The translations under genes and the position numbers were made by a program. A stretch of DNA of 30,478 bases, taken from an uncultured Candidatus Saccharibacteria bacterium. GTDB taxonomy: Bacteria; Patescibacteriota; Saccharimonadia; Saccharimonadales; Saccharimonadaceae. The notes under the pieces were generated by a model, which was not told the origin of the DNA, ran no database searches, and saw only the letters and a list, made by a program, of their open reading frames with translations. Positions 1 through 6,525 of this stretch are shown here, one piece after another (position 1 is the stretch's first letter; the number at the start of each line of letters is the position of its first letter). The DNA lies in the NCBI GenBank assembly GCA_938046115.1, contig CALIXX010000003.1, forward strand, positions 1 through 30,478. Reading direction: 5' to 3'.

Positions 1-9
1 CAGATGTTG

Positions 10-41
10 AACAACGCTCACCCACCAGGGTGGGCGTTGTT
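10..41 (-). terminator. Hairpin at the end of the crt operon
   Basis: A 14-bp stem (10-23 with 28-41, one G-T pair) around a 4-nt loop lies about 55 nt beyond the crtEb stop codon. On the minus strand it is followed by only a weak T-tract, so it may act as a terminator or as a 3'-end stabiliser. The position after the last gene of the operon favours transcription termination. Confidence 0.6.
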
Positions 42-96
42 CGTGTTGTGGGGCTTGTGGCTGTGCGCTGGTCACTAGGACGCCGATCATGCATTT

Positions 97-960
97 TCAT
101 GACAGATCCCACACAATCATCAATAATGTCATTGTCACTACCGCTCCAGTAAAATAGTTTAGCCATAAGAATCGTCGCCAGCCGGTTCGCGCCTCCGCCG
201 AACGTTCATCACAAATGTGCACAAAGGGCAGCAGGTTGATCATGTACAAGCCGCCCGCAACCGACACTGGCCATGCCGCCACACCTAGGCACGCTACCAA
301 CCCAATCGCCGCGACATAAAGCAGCATCGCTAGCCAGACTGTGACCCGCGCACCGAACACCGTAGCAATGGAGCGAATCTTGGCTTCCCGGTCTGGAACA
401 ATATCTTGCACTGCACCGAACGCCTGGCTAGCCATACCCCAGCAAAAGAACGCAACAGCTGCTAGCCATCCCGCCTGCGTCGCACCAACCAACGAGTATG
501 CGTAGAGTAGCGGACCGACAAAATGCAGGCTCGAGGTCACCGAATCCAGCAGCGGCACTTCCTTAAATCGCAGCCCTGTGGCGCTATAAGCCACTACGAA
601 AAACAACACCGCCGTGAGCACCAACCGACTTTGCCAGTTACCTGTGAGCATCAATGTCAGCACAAATGGAAGGCATGATAGTACCGCCGACCGCACGATT
701 AACGGATGGAACTGTCGCGGCGTCACCGCCCCTTCGACACCACCCTTACGAGGATTGCGCATGTCTGATTCATAATCGCACACATCATTAATTCCATACA
801 TCAAAAGATTGTACGGAATGAGAAAAAATAATGTACCAATAATAAGCCGCATATCAATCGCCCCGCCCATCACCAGATAGCCCGCCACAAACGGATAGGC
901 CGTATTCACCCACGACAGCGGTCGCGAAGTCATGTATAACAATTTAAGCTTTTCTTTCAC
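97..960 (-). CDS. crtEb: Lycopene elongase / C50-carotenoid prenyltransferase (UbiA family)
   Basis: This integral membrane prenyltransferase should add a C5 (dimethylallyl) unit to each end of lycopene, giving the C50 carotenoid flavuxanthin. The UbiA Asp-rich motifs are visible: NDVCDYESD at residues 58-66 and DIVPD at 186-190. The stretch RNPRKGGVEGAV and the C-terminal FLWLNYFTGAV match what I know of corynebacterial CrtEb. I choose the GTG at 960: it has a strong GGGAG ribosome site 6 nt upstream, gives 287 aa (the usual family length) and overlaps the crtYf end by 17 nt. An upstream in-frame ATG at 1026 lies inside crtYf and would add a non-family N-terminus. It is the last gene of the crt operon. 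A generic UbiA enzyme of quinone synthesis is the alternative, but operon context and motifs favour CrtEb. Confidence 0.92.
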   Translation of the reverse strand: MKEKLKLLYMTSRPLSWVNTAYPFVAGYLVMGGAIDMRLIIGTLFFLIPYNLLMYGINDVCDYESDMRNPRKGGVEGAVTPRQFHPLIVRSAVLSCLPFVLTLMLTGNWQSRLVLTAVLFFVVAYSATGLRFKEVPLLDSVTSSLHFVGPLLYAYSLVGATQAGWLAAVAFFCWGMASQAFGAVQDIVPDREAKIRSIATVFGARVTVWLAMLLYVAAIGLVACLGVAAWPVSVAGGLYMINLLPFVHICDERSAEARTGWRRFLWLNYFTGAVVTMTLLMIVWDLS

Positions 961-1240
961 GATCCACTCCCTTCCAAATCGCTGGCACAGCCAACCCCGC
1001 CAAGAGTGCATAAAACAAATCTTCAATCGGCGCTAGCCCCACATGTATGCCCAAAATTTTATCCGCAGGATAGGTAAACATGCCCAGGTAAATCAGCAGT
1101 GAATCAAACACAATCGTCGTCACCAGCAGTACCGCTAGCGTCGCCCACACCACACGGCCAAATGTCAATAATTTCCGCCATGCCAGCACACCCAGTACTA
1201 CCACCAGAAAGATTAGATTAAGCATTAGATATGTCGCCAT
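944..1240 (-). CDS. crtYf: C50 carotenoid cyclase subunit CrtYf-like (lycopene cyclase domain)
   Basis: This 98-aa protein has three predicted membrane helices and the heterodimeric lycopene-cyclase (CrtYc/Yd, CrtYe/Yf) signature: FDSLLIYLG in the middle, then ILGIHVGLAPIEDLFYALL, in which PIED is the conserved acidic motif. In actinobacteria it works only together with CrtYe, cyclising flavuxanthin to decaprenoxanthin- or sarcinaxanthin-type products. The ATG at 1240 has a GGGAG site 7 nt upstream. It overlaps the restored crtYe frame by 16 nt and the crtEb start by 17 nt, which implies translational coupling. Whether the ring is beta, gamma or epsilon cannot be told from the sequence alone. 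The gene is intact even though its partner is frameshifted. Confidence 0.88.
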   Translation of the reverse strand: MATYLMLNLIFLVVVLGVLAWRKLLTFGRVVWATLAVLLVTTIVFDSLLIYLGMFTYPADKILGIHVGLAPIEDLFYALLAGLAVPAIWKGVDRERKA

Positions 1241-1540
1241 CGCTTCACTCCCGCTCGGTAAACCACCAGGCTAAAATAGCTCAAAAACAGCAGAAAGAGT
1301 AGCTCTTCTAGTGGAAACTCTGGGAAAAGGTAGATACCCGACATGTACGGGGAATGGCCGCTATAAAAAAATGCCGAGCGAGATGCCACAAATATCCCAC
1401 ACAATGAACACGCCGGTCATAATTAGCACGGTCAGTACTGCACGGCGAGCATCATGCCAGTAAGCCAGCCTATACCGCCAGTCTAGCACTGCCATCCCGG
1501 CAAAACTAAAAATGATTCCCGCTAGATACAGCCAGTTCAT
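1225..1540 (-). pseudogene. crtYe: C50 carotenoid cyclase subunit CrtYe-like, split by a +1 frameshift
   Basis: The ATG at 1540 overlaps the crtI stop (ATGA), and a GAGG site lies 4-5 nt upstream. The first frame gives 59 residues (MNWLYLAG..., DWRYRLAYWHDARR, VWDICGISLGIF) and ends at TAG 1363-1361, just past seven A on the plus strand (1365-1371). Removing one base of that run continues as YSGHSPYMSGIYLFPEFPLEELLFLLFLSY and ends at 1225, overlapping crtYf. Both halves are recognisable CrtYc/CrtYe family: DWRxRLA near the start, GIFxxGxSxYM and the PLEE acidic motif. The restored protein would be about 104 aa, close to family length. The break may be a sequencing or assembly error in the homopolymer, a real null allele, slippage-dependent expression or phase variation. 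Identity is well supported; the state of the gene is not. Confidence 0.88.
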
Positions 1541-3051
1541 ATATCCTCTTTGGTAAGAGGCCCGCTGCGGCGGTTCCCCACAATGCGCTTATAGGTCAGC
1601 TGCGCACTAATCAGGCACATCGGCAGGCCAATCCCAGGTAGTGTCCCTGCACCCACATAATACAGATTCGGTACTTTTTTGCTGCGATTACGCGTGCGAA
1701 ACATGACACTCTGACGAAGCACGTGCGATTCACCACCAAAAGCGTTGTATTGCCAGGCATTAAATTGCTCGCCAAACTGCTCTGGACCATAGATGAGCTG
1801 GGAGACAACGCGCTTGGGTAAGTCTGATTCACCAGTCATCTCGGTAAGAATCTTGATGATCTTCTTCACGCACGCCGCTTCTTGCTGTGGCGTCAGCGTC
1901 ACGCCCGCTGGTAGTGGCAATAGCACAAACAGATTCTCATGCCCCGGCGGCGCCAAGCTAGGATCGGTTTTGGATGGGTTGCAGACGTAGAGTGAGGCAT
2001 GCTCTGGCACGGTACCAGTTTCATAAATCGCCGCAAAGTTTTCCCGCCAATTTTTCACAAAGTAGAGATTATGATGTTGTAAATTCGACAATCCCCCTTT
2101 GACACCCAGCGAAACCAGCAACGCGCCTGGCCCCGGCTGGCGTTTTTGCCAATACTTTTCGGGGTAGCTTCGAGCAGTTGTTGGCAATAATTTGGTTTCA
2201 GTATGATGAATATCAGCTGCTGAAATTACCAAGTCAGCCGCAATGTGTTCGCCGTTCATCAGTTCAATACCCGTGGCCTGATGACCATCCAGCACAATCT
2301 GCTTTACCGGCGAATTATAATGATATTTCACACCCAAACTTTTTCCCAACCGCTCCATACTGTTCGCCAATTCCAGCATGCCACGCCGCGGATAATACAC
2401 CCCGCTACGAAAATCGAGATGACTCATCAGACTGTAGACGGCCGGAGCTTGAAACGGGCTGGAACCTAAAAATACCATATGATATTCCAGCAATTGCTTA
2501 AGCCGAAGATCCCGAAACCAGCGGCTCACATGAGCGTCCAGTGTCCGCCACACTAGCGGCAACATGGTCGGTAACTGGCGCAGAAGCGGCCACTGTAACA
2601 CATCACCAACCCGCGTGAAATTATTATACAGCGCGTGCTTCACCGCCACCTCATACACCTGACTGCTACGCGTGACATAGCGCTGTAGTTTTTCACCTGC
2701 ACCGGGTTCAATTGCCTCAAATATTGCCATATCTTTATCAACATCACCCTGAATAATCAGTGGCTCATAGCCTTCACTCCACACCTTGTAGCCAGGCGAA
2801 AATCGCACCAAGTCGAGTTCTTGCTCAGCCGATCGATCAAACAATTGATAGTACTGCTCAAAAATCTCTGGCATCAAATACCAAGATGGGCCAAGGTCAA
2901 AAGTGAATCCGTCTTGCTTGACCACTTGAATCCGCCCACCGGCTGACGGGTTCTTCTCGTACACCGCTACCTCGTACCCTGCTTTCGCCAGCAAATTTGC
3001 CAGCGCCAGCCCGCCATACCCCGCACCGATAATCACCGCTTTCTTTTTCAT
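1537..3051 (-). CDS. crtI: Phytoene desaturase (phytoene to lycopene)
   Basis: This FAD-dependent, membrane-associated amine-oxidase-fold enzyme introduces the four double bases... that is, four desaturations, converting phytoene to lycopene. The N-terminal dinucleotide-binding motif GAGYGGLALANLL (residues 9-21) is followed by GGRI and the family string GPSWYLMPEIFE. The C-terminal CrtI signature YYVGAGTLPGIGLPM is intact. At 504 aa it has full family length. The start overlaps the crtB stop (ATGA, 3048-3051) and the stop overlaps the crtYe ATG, so it is the third gene of the tightly coupled operon. Step number (three versus four desaturations) is not readable from sequence, but the downstream CrtEb uses lycopene, which favours four. 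Confidence 0.95.
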   Translation of the reverse strand: MKKKAVIIGAGYGGLALANLLAKAGYEVAVYEKNPSAGGRIQVVKQDGFTFDLGPSWYLMPEIFEQYYQLFDRSAEQELDLVRFSPGYKVWSEGYEPLIIQGDVDKDMAIFEAIEPGAGEKLQRYVTRSSQVYEVAVKHALYNNFTRVGDVLQWPLLRQLPTMLPLVWRTLDAHVSRWFRDLRLKQLLEYHMVFLGSSPFQAPAVYSLMSHLDFRSGVYYPRRGMLELANSMERLGKSLGVKYHYNSPVKQIVLDGHQATGIELMNGEHIAADLVISAADIHHTETKLLPTTARSYPEKYWQKRQPGPGALLVSLGVKGGLSNLQHHNLYFVKNWRENFAAIYETGTVPEHASLYVCNPSKTDPSLAPPGHENLFVLLPLPAGVTLTPQQEAACVKKIIKILTEMTGESDLPKRVVSQLIYGPEQFGEQFNAWQYNAFGGESHVLRQSVMFRTRNRSKKVPNLYYVGAGTLPGIGLPMCLISAQLTYKRIVGNRRSGPLTKEDI

Positions 3052-3866
3052 AATCCCACCGCTCCTCGCGCGAATAGTAAAGATTTTACACTGTTCGGCA
3101 CCCGAATGCGCCGCGCTTTAAGATCGGCAGCTGATGCATTCTGCAGCCGCTGAAACAGTGCTTCATAATATAGTACACTGGTATGCACTGCTCGGCGGGC
3201 AGTTGACGGAAGTTGCTGCACACTCGCCTTGGCTACGGCAAAATCCGCCGCAATATCCGCTTCGATGGTCCGCTTGCTGGCATCACTAAACGACGGGTAG
3301 TCAACGTCTGGAAAATACACCCGCCCCAAAACTTCGTGATCTGCCTTCATGTCACGCAAAAAATTCACTTTTTGGTAGGCCGCACCCAAATGGCTGGCAC
3401 CATCACACAGCTGTTCATACTGAGCCGCATCGCCTTCAACGAACACCTTGAGACACATCAAACCCACCACTTCCGCCGAGCCGTAAATATAGCGTCGGTA
3501 TGCCGCTTCATTATATTCCATGGCCGTAATATCCATCCGCATACTCGCAAAAAATGGGGAAATTAGCTCTCGCTCGATACCGTACTTTTGGGCCGTGAGA
3601 GCAAAAGCATGAACGATTGGATTGGTCGAATAGCCCTGCTTGCACGCCTGGTAAACCACTGCTTCAAAGTTGTCGAGCTGAGCCATCGCATCATCGCCGC
3701 GGTACGTATCGACAATTTCATCCGCTAGCCGCACCATGCCATAGACTGCGTAAATATGCGGACGAATGCGTGACGCGAACAGCCGGCTGCTCAGCGAAAA
3801 CGAGGTCGAATATCGCCGCGTTAATCGCTCTGCCAGCTCGTAGCTTACTTGCCAATATAGTTCCAT
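3048..3866 (-). CDS. crtB: Phytoene synthase (squalene/phytoene synthase family)
   Basis: It condenses two GGPP molecules head-to-head into phytoene, the first committed carotenoid step. Both Asp-rich motifs are visible: DEIVD at residues 49-53 and DMKAD at 172-176. The N-terminal YSTSFSLSSRLF and YAVYGMVRLADEIVD strings are typical of the family. At 272 aa it is at the short end for CrtB. The ATG at 3866 shares one base with the crtE stop (TGATG), and AAGGAAGG lies 8 nt upstream. It sits between crtE and crtI. Squalene synthase is the family alternative, but the crtI/crtE neighbours decide for phytoene. Confidence 0.95.
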   Translation of the reverse strand: MELYWQVSYELAERLTRRYSTSFSLSSRLFASRIRPHIYAVYGMVRLADEIVDTYRGDDAMAQLDNFEAVVYQACKQGYSTNPIVHAFALTAQKYGIERELISPFFASMRMDITAMEYNEAAYRRYIYGSAEVVGLMCLKVFVEGDAAQYEQLCDGASHLGAAYQKVNFLRDMKADHEVLGRVYFPDVDYPSFSDASKRTIEADIAADFAVAKASVQQLPSTARRAVHTSVLYYEALFQRLQNASAADLKARRIRVPNSVKSLLFARGAVGL

Positions 3867-4915
3867 CAGTAACGCCTTCCTTGCAGATGATCGACAAATT
3901 GCTCTAACTCGTCGCGCCGAAAACCATGTTGTAGCTTGGCGAGTGTAGCCCGCGCCTGAGCAAAATACTGCTGTGCGGTAGCTTCGGTTTTTTGGCGCGC
4001 ACCGGACGAGTCAATATCCTGCTTTAATTGGCGAAGCGCTTGGCCCGGTGCATCACGCACGCCGAACCACTCAGCGAAGCGAGTCGCCTGCTCGTCACTC
4101 ATCATAGCTTGATGTTCGGCGATCAGCACTGTTCGCTTACCTTCGCGTAAGTCTGTATCAGCAGGTTTGCCTGTCGTCGCCTCATCGCCAAACATTCCAA
4201 TCAAATCATCCTGCAGCTGAAAAGCAATACCGCATTGCGCGCCGAATTTCTGTAGAATTCCCCGTGTCGTTTCATCAACCTCAGCGCACAATGCACCAGA
4301 TACAAGCGGGCCCACAAGGCTGTAGCTAGCTGTTTTGTAGCGGTAAATAGTCATCGGATCAAACTTTTCAGTCATGATAAAACCCGCTTCAACGTCAATC
4401 AATTCGCCACCAATGACCTCAAACACCGACCGGCTCAATCGCTCCGATAACTGGCGAATTACTGATGATGAAAACGGCGTTGACTGCACCAAGTGGTACG
4501 CCTCAGATAGCAGCGCATCACCCGCAAGTAGCGCCACACTATTGGCATAATGGGTACTCTGCTGCGCCGGCAATAGCGATGCATAGTCAGTTTCGTACGC
4601 GCCGTTGACGGTAGCTTGGCTGTGTCGCACCGTGTCTTGATCAATAATATCATCGTGCACCAGCATGGCCACATGCAGTAATTCCTGCGCCGCCGCAACT
4701 GGCACGATCGCTTTATCCAATTCGCCATCCCCCACCACTGTCAAATACGGGCGCATCCGTTTGCCGCCTGCCTGGTAAATGCGCGCGATCTCCCGCCATA
4801 ACCGCTCGTAGCGCGGATGCACCACCGTGGCTTGCGCCACCCGGTCGTTAATGAGGTCCATGATATACGCATCAACTGCCTGCTTAGTCACCGACATTAG
4901 CGAGTTGACTTCCAT
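3866..4915 (-). CDS. crtE: Geranylgeranyl diphosphate synthase (polyprenyl synthase)
   Basis: This soluble trans-prenyltransferase supplies GGPP for CrtB. Visible family features are GGKRMRP, the first Asp-rich motif DDIID (about residues 88-92) and a second motif, QDDLIGMFGD (236-245). The last Asp of that second motif is replaced by Gly and is followed by TGKPADTDLREGKRT, the pattern I associate with actinobacterial CrtE/IdsB enzymes. First gene of the operon. Start choice is uncertain: the ATG at 4924 overlaps the -10 box and is unlikely. The ATG at 4915 sits 8 nt after the -10 box, as in a leaderless mRNA. The ATG at 4897 has a GGAAG site 11 nt upstream. Chain length (C20 versus longer) is inferred from the operon. 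Confidence 0.92.
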   Translation of the reverse strand: MEVNSLMSVTKQAVDAYIMDLINDRVAQATVVHPRYERLWREIARIYQAGGKRMRPYLTVVGDGELDKAIVPVAAAQELLHVAMLVHDDIIDQDTVRHSQATVNGAYETDYASLLPAQQSTHYANSVALLAGDALLSEAYHLVQSTPFSSSVIRQLSERLSRSVFEVIGGELIDVEAGFIMTEKFDPMTIYRYKTASYSLVGPLVSGALCAEVDETTRGILQKFGAQCGIAFQLQDDLIGMFGDEATTGKPADTDLREGKRTVLIAEHQAMMSDEQATRFAEWFGVRDAPGQALRQLKQDIDSSGARQKTEATAQQYFAQARATLAKLQHGFRRDELEQFVDHLQGRRY

Positions 4916-4922
4916 AAGACTC

Positions 4923-4952
4923 ATTATACTACAGAATTAATCAGAAGTTCTG
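4923..4952 (-). promoter_or_regulatory. Promoter of the crt operon, possibly bidirectional, with an 11-bp palindrome
   Basis: On the minus strand a consensus -10 box TATAAT lies at 4928-4923, placing +1 near the ATG at 4915. No good -35 box is visible. The same bases read on the plus strand give TATACT (4925-4930), which could start transcription toward the gene at 4966. Upstream of the crt -10 lies the perfect palindrome CAGAAGTTCTG (4942-4952), where a regulator could bind. The -10 is clear; the operator role is a guess. Confidence 0.55.
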
Positions 4953-4965
4953 TTGTAGGGGGTAC

Positions 4966-5385
4966 GTGACGCAGCGTGTCGATATTACCTACGACTCAGG
5001 CAACACAATGCATTATTTGGGCTCTCATGCTGACCCCGATGGGACAGTAATTGGACGCATCCACCCCACACCTGACCAAGGAACAATATCCTTGCCGGAG
5101 CGGGTGTTTCGAGACTGCCCACGTGGCTGTAGCCGTTGGGAATCATCAGAAGACCAGTCTGCTCATGCCGGTCTGACGCGTGCTGACGATGTAGACAATG
5201 CCGTTGGTGGTAACTTTCTTCATCTCCCAACGTTTGGGCAGCCAACTGCTCGCGATCTTTTTCTACAAGCTATTGCGCGTGATGCTCGCTGTATAACGCG
5301 CTCTCGCGGAAATGATGCGGAGCTTGATGTAGTCTGTATTAATCAGAAGACTGGTGCTTTTTTGTATCGGTTATCCGAAATATAA
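4966..5385 (+). CDS. Small four-Cys protein, paralogue of the product of 15871-16458
   Basis: A 139-aa protein of unknown function that I do not recognise. It starts with GTG at 4966, with GGGGG 3 nt upstream (a short spacing). Its features are GTVIGRI, then C-x3-C-x2-W (DCPRGCSRW), a third Cys (DARC) and an end of VVCINQKTGAFLYRLSEI. The product of 15871-16458 has the same order: GIVVGHL, C-x3-C-x3-W and an end of VFCFSMNTGDFVYELNEL. The shared motifs and four Cys in each suggest a family. Unlike that paralogue, this one lacks an N-terminal membrane helix and abuts the crt promoter, so it may be a truncated copy or a soluble form. A minus-strand ORF at 4985-5245 is judged a shadow. Confidence 0.6.
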   Translation: MTQRVDITYDSGNTMHYLGSHADPDGTVIGRIHPTPDQGTISLPERVFRDCPRGCSRWESSEDQSAHAGLTRADDVDNAVGGNFLHLPTFGQPTARDLFLQAIARDARCITRSRGNDAELDVVCINQKTGAFLYRLSEI

Positions 5386-5412
5386 CAATGCATTTATTAT
5401 TAAAGAGAGGCT

Positions 5413-5435
5413 AAGTACCTCTAGTAGTGCTTTTT
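5413..5435 (+). terminator. Weak terminator-like hairpin after the 4966-5385 gene
   Basis: A 6-bp stem with one G-T pair (5413-5418 with 5427-5432) overlaps a run of five T (5431-5435), 28 nt beyond the stop codon. The stem is short, so this is a weak call. Confidence 0.3.
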
Positions 5436-5524
5436 GATAGATAGGTTATTCTATTCGCAGAAGGGGTGTATAGGCTATTTTGATAAGCCATCAATCCACA
5501 ACAACTATCCCTTCGACTGCAGCA

Positions 5525-5553
5525 TTGCGTTACTAGGTTAGCTGTGATTAAAT
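5525..5553 (+). promoter_or_regulatory. Promoter with start codon at +1
   Basis: TTGCGT (5525-5530), a 17-nt spacer and TTAAAT (5548-5553) are followed 7 nt later by the ATG at 5560. No Shine-Dalgarno sequence is present. The same geometry occurs at 6490, 8468 and 15871. Confidence 0.5.
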
Positions 5554-5559
5554 ATAGCT

Positions 5560-5973
5560 ATGTGTGAAGCTCTACCCTCCCCCCAGGATATACCAAAGCA
5601 GCCCGAAAATGACCTACTGCCTTGGAATACTTCCAAAAAAAGCGACGTAGAAGCTCAGCCGGACGCCCAGTCAACACCCAAAAGCATTGGACGTCTTGCA
5701 ATAGATAAAGTTCTTGGTCACAAGACAGTAGATAGACTCTCGTTATTTTATGGGGGATTTAGGGAAGCTATTCAACCTAAAAAGAGGGTTGTGAGCGCCT
5801 ACTGCGTTTTTGTTGACCCAACTGTGCCATCACCTGGCTGTATATACCCCCCCATCAGGGAATGTAAAACAGCCATAAATACTCTAGCCCTTATCTTTGA
5901 TCATTACTTTCCTGATTTGATCTCACAAGAATTATACCAACAACACCAACAAGCAACAGCACCACACCGCTAA
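5560..5973 (+). CDS. Hypothetical protein, 137 aa
   Basis: I do not recognise this protein. The first 45 residues are rich in Pro, Gln, Asp and Ser and look disordered. The middle (IGRLAIDKVLGHKTVDRLSLFYGGF) could be helical, and a segment with three Cys (AYCVFVDP, PGCIYPP, RECK) follows. No signal peptide or membrane helix is seen. Support for its being real is a promoter with the ATG at +1 just upstream. Against it, its last 83 nt overlap the convergent membrane-protein gene at 5891-6490, and its C-terminus (QQHQQATAPHR) is low complexity there. It lies in the AT-richer accessory block beside other orphan genes. Confidence 0.45.
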   Translation: MCEALPSPQDIPKQPENDLLPWNTSKKSDVEAQPDAQSTPKSIGRLAIDKVLGHKTVDRLSLFYGGFREAIQPKKRVVSAYCVFVDPTVPSPGCIYPPIRECKTAINTLALIFDHYFPDLISQELYQQHQQATAPHR

Positions 5974-6490
5974 TGTAATCCGAATATACTTCAGGCCATG
6001 GCCGAACTATCGAGTATGGTATTAGTTTTCGAGTCACAATAGGCTCGAGAATTGCCCCTATTGGCAGGATAAAACAGAATATACGGGATGACTTTTTTGG
6101 CAAAGCTGCAATCCAGCCACATATCCCCAGTGGTGCACATAGCACAAGAGCAGCAATAAACCAAAATGAATTCGCCATAAATACTGTGGAGTCATACACC
6201 CCAATAAGATAGCCGATACCGTAATGGAGTAGCAGTGTGAGTTCTGCAATGGCAGCGCCACTGATCGCCGCTTTTACCAAGCCTTGAGACCTCCACCCTG
6301 CCAAGAATGGCAACGCCGCCCAGACGACACCTGCATTAAATAACTTACTAAATATCTTGCGGATGCAAGAGTATAGCTGCAACTGCCCTTCCATTTCTTA
6401 GGGAAAGTAGATATTGCTGACAAGCGATAGTATCGCTAATGCAAGGGATAGGAGAATGACAGTCAGGTATTTATGGCGAATTGTTTGCAT
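5891..6490 (-). pseudogene. Multi-pass membrane protein (resembles DUF6518), interrupted by in-frame TAA
   Basis: The frame from ATG 6490 gives MQTIRHKYLTVILLSLALAI..., a first membrane helix, then a TAA stop at 6400-6398. Two codons later, in the same frame, ATG 6394 opens a 167-aa ORF with about four further hydrophobic segments (AGVVWAALPFLAGW, IGYLIGVY, FWFIAALVLCAPLGICGW, a C-terminal VVLLLVGVVGIILV). Helix 1 followed by an N-A/S-G-V-W-(x)-F-L-A-G-W segment is what I recall of DUF6518-type proteins, so the two parts look like one gene of about 199 codons cut by a nonsense codon. The only good promoter lies upstream of 6490, not of 6394. Alternatives are a short 30-aa membrane peptide plus a separate gene, or a sequence error. 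Function unknown. Confidence 0.6.
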
Positions 6491-6496
6491 GGTCTG

Positions 6497-6525
6497 ATCA
6501 TAGGGAATTATTGAGTTGCCGTCAA
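6497..6525 (-). promoter_or_regulatory. Near-consensus promoter, leaderless
   Basis: On the minus strand TTGACG (6525-6520), a 17-nt spacer and TATGAT (6502-6497) are followed 7 nt later by the ATG at 6490. No ribosome site is present. The -35 overlaps the stop codon of the upstream cinA-like gene (6522-6524). This fixes the true 5' end of the broken membrane-protein gene. Confidence 0.7.

Noticed and set aside
97..1026. Longer crtEb starting at ATG 1026
   Set aside because: The extra 22 residues come from the crtYf reading region in another frame, do not resemble the family N-terminus, and a GTG with a strong ribosome site exists at 960.
1..4960. Rhodopsin or carotenoid-cleavage gene linked to the carotenoid operon
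   Set aside because: No seven-helix protein with a retinal-binding Lys motif and no blh/brp-like frame is present; the cluster leads to C50 pigment, not to retinal.
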